From Verrucomicrobiales bacterium (lineage in GTDB: Bacteria > Verrucomicrobiota > Verrucomicrobiia > Verrucomicrobiales > DEV007), in the NCBI GenBank assembly GCA_002726915.1, contig PBSY01000087.1:1-64000 (forward strand): 64,000 nucleotides of DNA. The letters are read 5' to 3'. The notes beneath the pieces are model-generated. The model was not told the origin of the DNA. It saw only the letters and a list, made by a program, of their open reading frames with translations, and searched no databases. A program made the position numbers and the translations under genes. Below are positions 53,787 to 62,561 of this stretch, in pieces. Position 1 is the first letter of the stretch. Each line of letters opens with the position of its first letter.

Positions 53787-53811
53787 AAACAAACGTTTAA
53801 AACATTTGTTT
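53787..53811 (+). promoter_or_regulatory. Palindromic operator, probable TetR-domain binding site
   Basis: An imperfect inverted repeat with arms AAACAAACG (53787-53795) and CATTTGTTT (53803-53811) around a 7-base centre; eight of nine arm positions match. It lies 30 bases before the ATG of the TetR-channel fusion gene. TetR-family repressors commonly bind such dyads of this length next to their own genes; PsrA-like members favour GAAAC/GTTTC-type arms, of which these are reminiscent. It should repress the whole efflux operon. Confidence 0.7.
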
Positions 53812-53841
53812 CGACCTGCCAAGCTCGCTCTCTTTTCATTG

Positions 53842-55950
53842 ATGAGAAAAGACTCAAAGGAAACAAAAAACCGAATTCTCGACACCGCTGAGTCGCTCTT
53901 CTCAGATCATGGGTTTCGTGTTGTTTCGCTCCGTCGCATTACCCAAGAAGCAGAAGTTAACATCGCTTCGGTGAACTACCACTTCGGCTCAAAAGATGCG
54001 CTCATTTCCGAGGTTTTCACCCGAGTCGTCGCGCCCATCAACCGCGAGCGTCTTACACTTTTGGGCCAGTCCGAATCGACACACGGTTCTTCTCCAGTTC
54101 CTTTGGAAGAAATCCTAGAGGCGTTACACCGCCCCGTGGTAAACCAATTGAAGCAGTCCGGCCTCAACGAATCCGTTTACCTAAAACTGGCAGGACGCTG
54201 CTTGGCAGAATCGGGCGCTACTTTCTCCGACAAACTTGCCAAATTATTCGAAGAAATGCTAAACCGCTTCATGTCGGCCACGTGCAAGTCTCTGCCCCAC
54301 CTTGACGAGGAGGACATCTTCTGGCGCATGCACTTTTCTTTCGGCGCCCTTGTGACTGCCTTGACAGACTCGGAACGTGTCGCCGTCTTTTCCCAAGGAC
54401 GCATTCAATCCCCTGATCCCGAAGAGACGCTGCAACGCCTCATCGATTTCACCGCCGCCGGGCTCCGTGCCGATTCCCATACCGAAAAGCACCAGCCAAA
54501 AGCCGCAAAAATTGGAGCTGCATTAACGTCACTTATTATAGCTACAGGGCTCAGCAGCTGCAACGCAACATCACCTCCGAATGCGGCATCTTTAGCCACA
54601 GTCCAGGCTCCCGCTCACTGGGTCGCCGACAAAAGCAGTCACTCACCAAAAATGGCCGACCAATACTGGATTAGTCATTTTAGCGATCCCAGCCTTCGAT
54701 CCTTCGTCGGCTCGGTTTTGGAAAACAACAAGGACCTGAAAACGGCCCAGTCACGCATCGAAATCGCAGCAGCGAGTGCTCGCCTTGTTGGAGCTCAGCG
54801 CCATCCTCAGCTAAGCAGCACCTTTAACAGCCGACGAAACAAACAAACTTTTATTGGCTTCCCCATATCTGGCGCTGGAACGAATCCTGTCTTTAGCTAC
54901 TTCAATCAATTTGGCGCCGGTCTCAATCTTTCCTGGGAAGTGGATCTCTGGGGCCGCATCAAGGCAGCCCAGCAGGCAGCTATTGCTGAATTTGAAGCCT
55001 CTGAGTTCGACCGAGCTACCGCTGAACTTTCATTAACCGGGCAAGCAGTCAAAGCCTGGTTAGCTCTCGCGGAAGCGCACGAACAGGTCGCCCTGACCCA
55101 GCTCACGATCCGTAAATTTTCAGAAACAGAAGACCTATTGAGGGGGCGCTTTGAACGCGGCCTTGAAGAAAATGGCCGCAGCTTCGCATCCGAACTCCTC
55201 TTAGCCCAAGCCGACGTGGCGAGAGCGAGAGAAAATCTGAGTGTTGGACTGGAACGAGCTGAGAGAACAGCGCGCCAACTCGAATTATTGGCAGGGCGAT
55301 ATCCGGCAGGACAAGCTGGTGCTGCGGCAAAGCTGCCGGATTTCCCGGGAAGCATCCCCACCGGCCTACCAGCCTCGCTTCTTGATCGACGTCCTGACCT
55401 GGCTGTCGCGGAGCGCCAAATCGCAGCTGCCGACGAGCGCTTACTTGAAGCCAAACGCGCGCTGCTGCCCACCATCAGTCTGACGGGCAGCTATGGCAGC
55501 GCCAGCGATGATATCACCGACATTCTCAGCAGTAACTTCGGCGCCTGGAGCATCGCTGCCGGTGCTGCCCAGCCTATCCTCCAAGGCGGCCGACTTCGCG
55601 CCAACATTGCTAGGCGCGCGGCCGAGGTTGATCTCGCTGTTTCAAACTTTGAACAGGCCGCGCTTGTTGCCTTTTCTGAGGTGGAGAACGCCCTCTCAAC
55701 GGAAAAGCATTTAAAGAACCGGACTGACTTTCTTGCCGAATCCAGCCGTATGGCGACTCAGGCTTACAATCGTGCTCTCGAAGAGTTTGAAAATGGAACC
55801 GGTAATGTCCTGACTGTCCTCAGTGCTCAACAACAGGCTTTCGCTACCAACTCACAACTTCTAAGCCTGCGACGCTTGGCCCTTGATAACCGTGTCGAAC
55901 TCCATCTGGCCCTCGGAGGCAGTTTTCAACCTCACCCAAACTCAGATTGA
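53842..55950 (+). CDS. Fusion of a TetR-type repressor and an outer-membrane efflux lipoprotein
   Basis: One uninterrupted frame of 702 residues joins two proteins that are normally separate. Residues 1-210 are a TetR/PsrA-like repressor: the helix-turn-helix ends in NIASVNYHFGSKDALISEVF and the ligand domain has DIFWRMHFSFGALVTALTDS and LIDFTAAGLRA. Then a basic segment and hydrophobic core (PKAAKIGAALTSLIIATGLS) end at Cys240 in SSC, a lipoprotein signal. Residues 250-702 are a full NodT/OprM-like channel subunit: DQYWISHFSDPSLRSFV, LNLSWEVDLWGRIKAAQQAA, and LLDRRPDLAVAERQIAAADE, twice-repeated helices and strands. No ATG, GTG or TTG occurs close before the signal, so separate translation is not obvious. 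An upstream TTG at 53806 would lie in the operator. First gene of the operon. Confidence 0.88.
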   Translation: MRKDSKETKNRILDTAESLFSDHGFRVVSLRRITQEAEVNIASVNYHFGSKDALISEVFTRVVAPINRERLTLLGQSESTHGSSPVPLEEILEALHRPVVNQLKQSGLNESVYLKLAGRCLAESGATFSDKLAKLFEEMLNRFMSATCKSLPHLDEEDIFWRMHFSFGALVTALTDSERVAVFSQGRIQSPDPEETLQRLIDFTAAGLRADSHTEKHQPKAAKIGAALTSLIIATGLSSCNATSPPNAASLATVQAPAHWVADKSSHSPKMADQYWISHFSDPSLRSFVGSVLENNKDLKTAQSRIEIAAASARLVGAQRHPQLSSTFNSRRNKQTFIGFPISGAGTNPVFSYFNQFGAGLNLSWEVDLWGRIKAAQQAAIAEFEASEFDRATAELSLTGQAVKAWLALAEAHEQVALTQLTIRKFSETEDLLRGRFERGLEENGRSFASELLLAQADVARARENLSVGLERAERTARQLELLAGRYPAGQAGAAAKLPDFPGSIPTGLPASLLDRRPDLAVAERQIAAADERLLEAKRALLPTISLTGSYGSASDDITDILSSNFGAWSIAAGAAQPILQGGRLRANIARRAAEVDLAVSNFEQAALVAFSEVENALSTEKHLKNRTDFLAESSRMATQAYNRALEEFENGTGNVLTVLSAQQQAFATNSQLLSLRRLALDNRVELHLALGGSFQPHPNSD

Positions 55951-55967
55951 AACAAAGACAACTGAAG

Positions 55968-57173
55968 ATGAAGAAGCTTTTCAAGATACTGATCGGAATT
56001 GGAGTGCTCGCCGGTGGGTTCGCAATCTCGGGTCTCCTGTGGATCACCCGACCCGTTCCTGATAAAGTGGAACAGACCAAGGCCTTGATGGCGGTCGATT
56101 ACATTAGAGCAGATCTCAAGACAGTTTCCTTCGAGATCCCATCGCAAGGCATCATTGAAGCCCATCGACGAAGCCAACTAGCTGCTGAAGTTCCCGGGAA
56201 GGTTGTCTACGTTGACCCCCTGTTTGAAGTCGGTCAGATCGTCCCAGCAAACCACACCTTAATTCGACTCGACGATACAGATTTCGAAGCCGCAATTGCC
56301 CAAGCTGAAGCGACCTTAGCCGAGACTGAATCAGCGCTTCATAGCGAGGAAGCTCGGCAAGAACAGGCTCGACGAGACTGGGAACGTGATCCTGTCCCGA
56401 ATAAAGATTTTAAAAAAGCACCACCACTTGTCCAACGACTCCCGCAGCTGAAAAGTGCCATGGCACGTGTCAAGTCGGCTACCAAAGCGCTAGAAAAAGC
56501 ACAACAGGACAAGGCTCGCACGAACATCACGGTTCCCTTCAATTGCATTATTGCTTCAAAAGATACCGAACTCGGCAGCTATGTAGTGCCGGGCTCTAGG
56601 GTGACGGAAGTCTTCGAAAGTGGTCCCTACGAGGTACGTCTACCCATATCCATCGATGAACTGAATCACTTAAAATTGAGCGAGGATGGAGATCCAACAG
56701 GGATCGTCAGACTTAATGCAACCGTGGGTTCCAAGGAGTTGAACTGGGAGGCTGAAATAATTCGTAATGAGGGAGAAATTGATCGGCAGACTCGTTCGCT
56801 TTACCTCGTTGTCCCAGTCGAAAATACCCGGGGTGCCAGAGCCCGCCCGGGTCTGTTCGTGAACGCATCGGTCTCCGGAAAACCCTACGAGGATGTTGCC
56901 GCCATCCCCTTCCAGGCCTTTACCAACTTAAATCAGATAGTTGTGATTAAAAAAGAGGACGGCCAAGACAAGCTCTACCCACGTGACGTCGATATACTCT
57001 ATCGAAAGGGAAACACCGTTTTTGTCGAAGGCGGCCTCAACCATGGGGACCGCGTCTGCGTCACTGAGGTCCCGGACCTCGTCTCCGGTCTCCCCGTCAA
57101 GGTCACCCCCCTTTCTGCTGAGAAGACTTCAGAGGAATTAACTGACAATACCGCAGCCACCAATCAACCGTGA
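55968..57173 (+). CDS. RND efflux periplasmic adaptor (membrane fusion protein)
   Basis: HlyD/AcrA-like adaptor that joins the RND pump to the outer-membrane channel. The membrane anchor is KILIGIGVLAGGFAISGLLW. The lipoyl/barrel start is SRRSQ-like: AHRRSQLAAEVPGKVVYVDP with LFEVGQIVPANHTLIRLDDT. A helical hairpin follows (AIAQAEATLAETESALHSEE), then the beta-barrel (GSYVVPGSRVTEVFESGPYE). The ATG at 55968 is chosen; a TTG at 55947 overlaps the preceding stop and would add seven residues. It ends with a four-base GTGA overlap with the RND gene. Confidence 0.92.
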   Translation: MKKLFKILIGIGVLAGGFAISGLLWITRPVPDKVEQTKALMAVDYIRADLKTVSFEIPSQGIIEAHRRSQLAAEVPGKVVYVDPLFEVGQIVPANHTLIRLDDTDFEAAIAQAEATLAETESALHSEEARQEQARRDWERDPVPNKDFKKAPPLVQRLPQLKSAMARVKSATKALEKAQQDKARTNITVPFNCIIASKDTELGSYVVPGSRVTEVFESGPYEVRLPISIDELNHLKLSEDGDPTGIVRLNATVGSKELNWEAEIIRNEGEIDRQTRSLYLVVPVENTRGARARPGLFVNASVSGKPYEDVAAIPFQAFTNLNQIVVIKKEDGQDKLYPRDVDILYRKGNTVFVEGGLNHGDRVCVTEVPDLVSGLPVKVTPLSAEKTSEELTDNTAATNQP

Positions 57174-60100
57174 ACGAACTTCATAAAGATTCAGGTGTCA
57201 TCCACTGGTTCAGCCGCAACCATGTTGCAGCGAACTTTCTCATGGCATTAATTGTGGTGATCGGAGTCGGAACCTGGCCAGAAATCAAAAAAGAAATCTT
57301 TCCCGAAGTTTCGATTGATGCTGTATCGATTTCGGTGCCCTATCCCAACGCGACCCCCGACGAGGTCGAAAAGGGCATTATCGTTCCGATCGAGGAAACG
57401 ATCCAGGATGTCGATGGCATTGATGTGATCCGTTCGGTAGCGAGCCAAGGTTACGGCAACGTCACTGCCGAAGTAGCGACTGGCTACAATGTGCGCAGCA
57501 TAATGGATGACATCAAAACACGGATCGATGCCATCCAGAACATGGCAGAAGAAGCCGAAGAACCAGTGCTCCATGAAATTCTAATCAAAGCACAGGTGAT
57601 GAGTATTGCCGTATCGGCCGAAACCGATGAGGCCACCCTTCGCACTATCGCCGAAAGGGTTCGTACCGACCTGCTCAATTATCGTGGTGCCAAACAACAA
57701 GTCACTCAGGCATCCCTTACCGGGGTTCGGGACTACGAAATCTCAATTGAGATTCCCGAGCAAAGGCTGCGCGAATATGGCATCAGCATGGACGTTATCG
57801 CCATGGCCGTGAGGAAAGCCTCCCTCGACCTTCCAGGAGGATCTCTACGCACAGACGGTGGTGAAGTTCTGCTGCGCGCAAATGCCCGCAAATATACGGC
57901 CTCCGAATTCGCCCCAATTCCTGTCATCACACGCGCAGACGGCTCCACTGTGACTCTTGGCGAAATTGCTACCATACGCGACGGCTTTGAAGAAGATCCG
58001 ATCAATACGCGGTTTGACAACGCACCTGCTGTATTGATCAACGTCTATCGCGTGGGTGACGAAGACACACTCAAAATCGCTGAAACAGTGAGATCATTCA
58101 TCGATAGCTACTCCAAGACAAAACTCCCTGCCGGTGTCGGATTAGAAATCTGGAAAGATGATTCCAGCTACCTAGATGGTCGACTTAGGCTACTCGCCAA
58201 AAATGGATTAGTCGGACTTCTGCTTGTTATCCTCGTGTTGGCCCTGTTTTTGCGTCCCAGTCTCGCCCTTCTTGTTGCTATCGGCATTCCGGTCTCATTT
58301 GCCGGAGCTATCGCCCTGATGCCTTGGACCGGGATTTCGATCAACATGATATCACTGTTCGCCTTTATTCTCGTCCTCGGCATCGTGGTGGATGATGCGA
58401 TTATCGTCGGTGAAAATGTTTACAGTCGAATGCGGAAAGGTGAACACCCGAGGGAAGCCGCTCCCCGTGGAACCCGTGAAGTTGGAATCGTCGTGGTTTT
58501 CGGCATCCTAACGACAGCAATGGCTTTTACCCCCATGCTCGGACTGAGCGGCGTTAGCGGCAAAATCTGGCCTAACATTCCGCTTATTGTTATACCCACT
58601 CTCCTTTTCTCACTGTTCCAGTCAAAACTTATTCTTCCCTCCCACCTCGCCTGCCTCAAGCCTGCAAGCGAACAGAAAGCCCCGGGACCTATCCTTCGAT
58701 TTCAGCAAATCTTCTCTCGTGGTCTCGAAAACTTCGTTGACCGTTATTACAGGCCGGTCCTTGCCGTCTGCCTCAAGAATCGTTACCTCGTTCTGGCAAC
58801 ATTCATCTCCCTTTTCGTTGTCACTGTTGGCACCATCAGGTCTGGTCACATCAAATTCATCTTTTTCCCCGAAGTCGAGACCGATGTAATCAACGCAAAG
58901 CTCAAGATGGCTGAGGGAGTTTCCTTTCAGAAGACCGCCGATGCCATTAGCCTAATCGAAGAAAAAGGGCTCCAACTCAATAAAGAGTTCCCGGTGCAAT
59001 CAGGTCAGCCAATTGTTAAACACATGCTGGCTAGCACAGGGAGCCAGCCTCTCGTCGAGGGGATGGGCAACGTGAATTCATCGCCTAATGGAACGAATAT
59101 CGGGGAAGTTACAATCGAGCTTATTGGAGCTGTAGAACGCAAAGGCATTGAGGGGGTTGATATCGTCTCTCGCTGGCGTGAGCTGGTTGGTGATATCTCC
59201 GGAGCTACTGAACTGATTTTCGCTACAGAATCAGCAGCTGGCGGCAATGCAATCGACCTCGAGATTATCGGTGACAATATTGATGAGCTGCGAGAAGCCA
59301 CTCATCTAGCCAAAAAAGCCCTCGCCAGCTATGACGGAGTGATCGACCTCGCGGACTCTGACGTTGAAGGCAAACGCGAATTACAGCTCGAACTGCTCCC
59401 GACGGGTAGGATAATCGGTCTCCGCCTTGAAGATATCGCCCGACAAGTAAGGCAGGGATTTTATGGAGACCAAATTCAACGCCTCCAGCGAGGCAAAGAC
59501 GAAGTGAAAGTTTTTGTTCGCTACCCAAGAACGGAGCGCACCTCAATAGCGGACCTCGAGAACATAAAAATTCGTCTCGGTGATGGATCAGAAGTTCCGT
59601 TCACAGAGGTCGCCAGGGCCCGCTTCGGCAGGGCCGATGCCACTATTCAGCGTACAGACCAGCGGCGCGCAATACGCATCACCGCCGACGTCGATAAGGC
59701 GCAGGGAGCAAACGCTACTGAAATCGTGCGCGAATTAACCTCCGGCAATGAAGCGCACTCTTACATGAAGGTTTGGGGTAACAATATCAGAAACTGGTTT
59801 CGTGAACGTCGCGGCATGGAGCAAGTAGCACTCCCGGAAATAAAAAAAGGCGCCCTGACGCTGCTTGAAGAAAACTTCGCGGGGGTCAATTACAGCTTTG
59901 AAGGCGAACAGAAAGACCAAGCCCAATCCATCAGCGAAATGGGTAGTAAAGCAGTCCTTGCACTCCTCGGGATGTATGTGCTCATGGCAATCCCGCTACG
60001 CTCCTACATTCAGCCTATGATTGTTATGTGCGTGATTCCTTTTGGCCTCGTCGGAGCGGTCGTGGGACACCTTTTGCTCGGCTTCAACTTCTCCATCATG

Positions 60101-60499
60101 AGCATGTGCGGTATCGTCGCTCTAGCCGGCGTCGTGGTAAATGACTCCCTTGTTCTGGTCGACTACGTAAATCGGAAGCGAACTGCGGGCCTATCCCTGC
60201 ACGATGCAGCATGGGAAGCCGGCGCAGCGCGATTCCGCCCGATTCTTCTCACTTCTCTCACTACCTTCGCCGGACTGACTCCAATGCTCCTCGAAACCGA
60301 CGTTCAGGCCCTGTTTCTCGTTCCAATGGCGGTTTCTCTGAGCTTCGGAATCCTGTTTGCCACGTTGATCACGCTGATTCTCGTTCCCGCAGTTTACCTC
60401 ACGCTTGAGGATGCCAGAATTGCACGCAAACGCCACCAGCAAAGAAAAGCTTCCCGAAAAAATAAAGCGATCTCCTCAGTTGTGGAAGCATCACATTAG
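57170..60499 (+). CDS. RND-type efflux transporter, HAE1 family
   Basis: Inner-membrane proton-driven pump of 1109 residues with two repeats of the AcrB plan. The first helix is HVAANFLMALIVVIGVGTWP. The proton-relay aspartates are Asp408 and Asp409 in GIVVDDAIIVGENVYSRMRK. In the second half VALAGVVVNDSLVLVDYVNR lies where AcrB has its key Lys; here that site is a Val, as in a subgroup of HAE1 pumps. Periplasmic loops such as PNATPDEVEKGIIVPIEETI and YGISMDVIAMAVRKASLDLP are intact. The GTG start overlaps the adaptor stop. Substrate unknown. The SulP gene begins 48 bases after the stop. Confidence 0.95.
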   Translation: MNELHKDSGVIHWFSRNHVAANFLMALIVVIGVGTWPEIKKEIFPEVSIDAVSISVPYPNATPDEVEKGIIVPIEETIQDVDGIDVIRSVASQGYGNVTAEVATGYNVRSIMDDIKTRIDAIQNMAEEAEEPVLHEILIKAQVMSIAVSAETDEATLRTIAERVRTDLLNYRGAKQQVTQASLTGVRDYEISIEIPEQRLREYGISMDVIAMAVRKASLDLPGGSLRTDGGEVLLRANARKYTASEFAPIPVITRADGSTVTLGEIATIRDGFEEDPINTRFDNAPAVLINVYRVGDEDTLKIAETVRSFIDSYSKTKLPAGVGLEIWKDDSSYLDGRLRLLAKNGLVGLLLVILVLALFLRPSLALLVAIGIPVSFAGAIALMPWTGISINMISLFAFILVLGIVVDDAIIVGENVYSRMRKGEHPREAAPRGTREVGIVVVFGILTTAMAFTPMLGLSGVSGKIWPNIPLIVIPTLLFSLFQSKLILPSHLACLKPASEQKAPGPILRFQQIFSRGLENFVDRYYRPVLAVCLKNRYLVLATFISLFVVTVGTIRSGHIKFIFFPEVETDVINAKLKMAEGVSFQKTADAISLIEEKGLQLNKEFPVQSGQPIVKHMLASTGSQPLVEGMGNVNSSPNGTNIGEVTIELIGAVERKGIEGVDIVSRWRELVGDISGATELIFATESAAGGNAIDLEIIGDNIDELREATHLAKKALASYDGVIDLADSDVEGKRELQLELLPTGRIIGLRLEDIARQVRQGFYGDQIQRLQRGKDEVKVFVRYPRTERTSIADLENIKIRLGDGSEVPFTEVARARFGRADATIQRTDQRRAIRITADVDKAQGANATEIVRELTSGNEAHSYMKVWGNNIRNWFRERRGMEQVALPEIKKGALTLLEENFAGVNYSFEGEQKDQAQSISEMGSKAVLALLGMYVLMAIPLRSYIQPMIVMCVIPFGLVGAVVGHLLLGFNFSIMSMCGIVALAGVVVNDSLVLVDYVNRKRTAGLSLHDAAWEAGAARFRPILLTSLTTFAGLTPMLLETDVQALFLVPMAVSLSFGILFATLITLILVPAVYLTLEDARIARKRHQQRKASRKNKAISSVVEASH

Positions 60500-60547
60500 A
60501 CGTTGTCATCTTACTCGACCGGTTGTCTATTGAGTTAAGCATACCCC

Positions 60548-62377
60548 ATGACGAGACGCGTTCGCTGGCTATTTCGAAGACTCGGGCAACAGGTTAGAGG
60601 GTTCATTTCCAAGAACTCCATCGATCCGCTCCCCATACGGCAGGGTTTCGTTGGTTACAATCTATCGAAGCTCCGTTACGACGCGACAGCGGGCCTGAAT
60701 GTGGCACTACTCGCCTTCCCGCAGGGTATGGCTTACGCCGTTATCGCCGATCTTCCGATTCAATACGGTATCGTATCTGGTGCCGTTGCCGCCATCATTG
60801 CTCCTCTCTTCGCTGGTTCAAGACACACCATCCTCGGGCCGACTAACGCCACAGCCTTTATGCTGTTCTCCAGTTTCGCTGCCTTCTCTGCCAAGGACCA
60901 AATCTTCTATCTCCCCATGCTAGTACTCATGGTGGGTATTCTTCTAGTCGTGGGGGCCCTCTTCCGCGTTGCGGAGCTCGTCCAGTATGTGAGTCGCTCC
61001 GTCGTGGTAGGCTATATCACCGGAGCCGCCATCCTAATCATCGCCAACCAACTTCGGCACGTCATGGGGGTTGAATTAACTCCTTTGGATTCCACAGGCC
61101 CGAAAACCTTTTTCACAATTCTCCAAGGAACCATTGCCGAGGCAGGACATACCCAATGGCAAACACTTGCCCTGGGTGTGGCTACTTTCATCTTCTGGTT
61201 CTTTTTGTCCCGAAAATTCAAAAAGCTGCCTGTGTTCGCTATCACCTTGCTTGTGATGTCGGGAGCCTACTTTCTTCTCGAGAAATTCGCGGGATGGCAA
61301 GTGTCTACCTTCGATTCGTTCACTATTTCAGACCTCGCCCCAAACCTGCCAGAGATCAGCTCTCGGGGCTTTTTCTCCGACCTCAGCCGATTGACTGGAC
61401 TCGCGTTTTCCATTGCTTTTCTTGCATCACTTGAGAATTCCGTGATGTCGAAAACTCTAGCGAGCCGAGCGGGTGATCGTCCTGACGTGAATCAGGACAT
61501 GCTCAGCGTTGGCATTGCCAATCTGGTAGCAGCTTTTACAGGCGGCATGCCTGCCTCTGGTTCCCTGACACGTTCTGCCTTAAATTTTGCGAGCGGCGCG
61601 ATCTCCCGTCTCTCAAGTATATTCAGCGGCCTCCTCTGCGTGGTTGGTCTGCTCTTACTCGGTGACTATATGCACCTTGTCCCGAAAAGCTGTCTCGCTG
61701 CATTGGTTATCGGAATTGCTGCTTCGGTAATCAATCTTCCTCATCTCAGAATTTCGCTCTACGCCACCCCCTCCGATGCTGCAGTATTGATCACCACGTT
61801 TGTCGCAGCACTTATTCTTCCTCTCAACATCGCCATCTTTCTCGGCGTTGGCATCTCGGTGATGCTCTACCTTCATGCAGCCAGCCACCCCAACCTCATC
61901 GAATACGAGTTTTCTGAAAAAGGGGAATTGCGTGAAGCTGGGGAAAAGCGGGCTCGCCCCACGCCTGCCATATCTATCGTCCACGTAGAAGGCGACTTGT
62001 TTTTTGGCGCGTCCGAACTTTTCCGTAACCAAATCCAAAAAACTTCGTTGGACCCCGATCTCCGGGTCATCATTCTGCGCCTCAAGAATGCACGTCACCT
62101 CGATGCCACCAGCGTCGTTGCACTTGAAGAACTCGTTCAGTTTCTCAGAGCCCACGAACGCCATGTCATTATAAGCGGGGCATCCAAGGAGGTCTACCGC
62201 GTCCTGAAAAACTCTGGTAGTCTTGAGGTAATCGGGAAAGAGAACGTAAAGCTGAACAACCCTCAGAACCCCAATCTTTCAACCCGAAACGCCCTTAAGA
62301 GGGCACAAGAGTTACTCGGTAGCACAGAAGCTGACATTCGGATCTTCCACGATCCGACCCTGGATCAAAGGAAGTGA
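60548..62377 (+). CDS. SulP-family anion transporter with STAS domain
   Basis: Membrane transporter of the SLC26/SulP family with sulfate, bicarbonate or dicarboxylate as possible substrates. The membrane part has the family start YDATAGLNVALLAFPQGMAY, the GPTNATAFMLFSSFAAF segment, and the second-half ASLENSVMSKTLASRAGDR with ANLVAAFTGGMPASGSLTRS. About ten to twelve helices are visible to residue 440. The cytoplasmic STAS domain is near residues 475-565 (AISIVHVEGDLFFGASELFR ... LDATSVVALEELVQFLRAHE). At 609 residues it is normal length. It follows the RND operon by 48 bases and may be its last gene, though an internal promoter is possible. Confidence 0.92.
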   Translation: MTRRVRWLFRRLGQQVRGFISKNSIDPLPIRQGFVGYNLSKLRYDATAGLNVALLAFPQGMAYAVIADLPIQYGIVSGAVAAIIAPLFAGSRHTILGPTNATAFMLFSSFAAFSAKDQIFYLPMLVLMVGILLVVGALFRVAELVQYVSRSVVVGYITGAAILIIANQLRHVMGVELTPLDSTGPKTFFTILQGTIAEAGHTQWQTLALGVATFIFWFFLSRKFKKLPVFAITLLVMSGAYFLLEKFAGWQVSTFDSFTISDLAPNLPEISSRGFFSDLSRLTGLAFSIAFLASLENSVMSKTLASRAGDRPDVNQDMLSVGIANLVAAFTGGMPASGSLTRSALNFASGAISRLSSIFSGLLCVVGLLLLGDYMHLVPKSCLAALVIGIAASVINLPHLRISLYATPSDAAVLITTFVAALILPLNIAIFLGVGISVMLYLHAASHPNLIEYEFSEKGELREAGEKRARPTPAISIVHVEGDLFFGASELFRNQIQKTSLDPDLRVIILRLKNARHLDATSVVALEELVQFLRAHERHVIISGASKEVYRVLKNSGSLEVIGKENVKLNNPQNPNLSTRNALKRAQELLGSTEADIRIFHDPTLDQRK

Positions 62378-62561
62378 GTCCACCTGAGCTTTGCCCGAAT
62401 TTTGCAACTTGCTTAGCTGTTTCAATTACCGCTTAGCCTGGGTCAGGGTATCAGCAGTATTGTCCGCTGAGTTGGAGACGTCGGTATCGAGGGCAGTCTA
62501 CGAAGTCACAAGATCAACATAATTACTTTGCTATCGCGGCGAAAGGATACCTAAAACCTGC

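Noticed and set aside
53806-53841. Upstream TTG start that would add 12 residues to the TetR fusion
   Set aside because: It would place the start inside the palindromic operator; the ATG at 53842 fits the TetR N-terminus.
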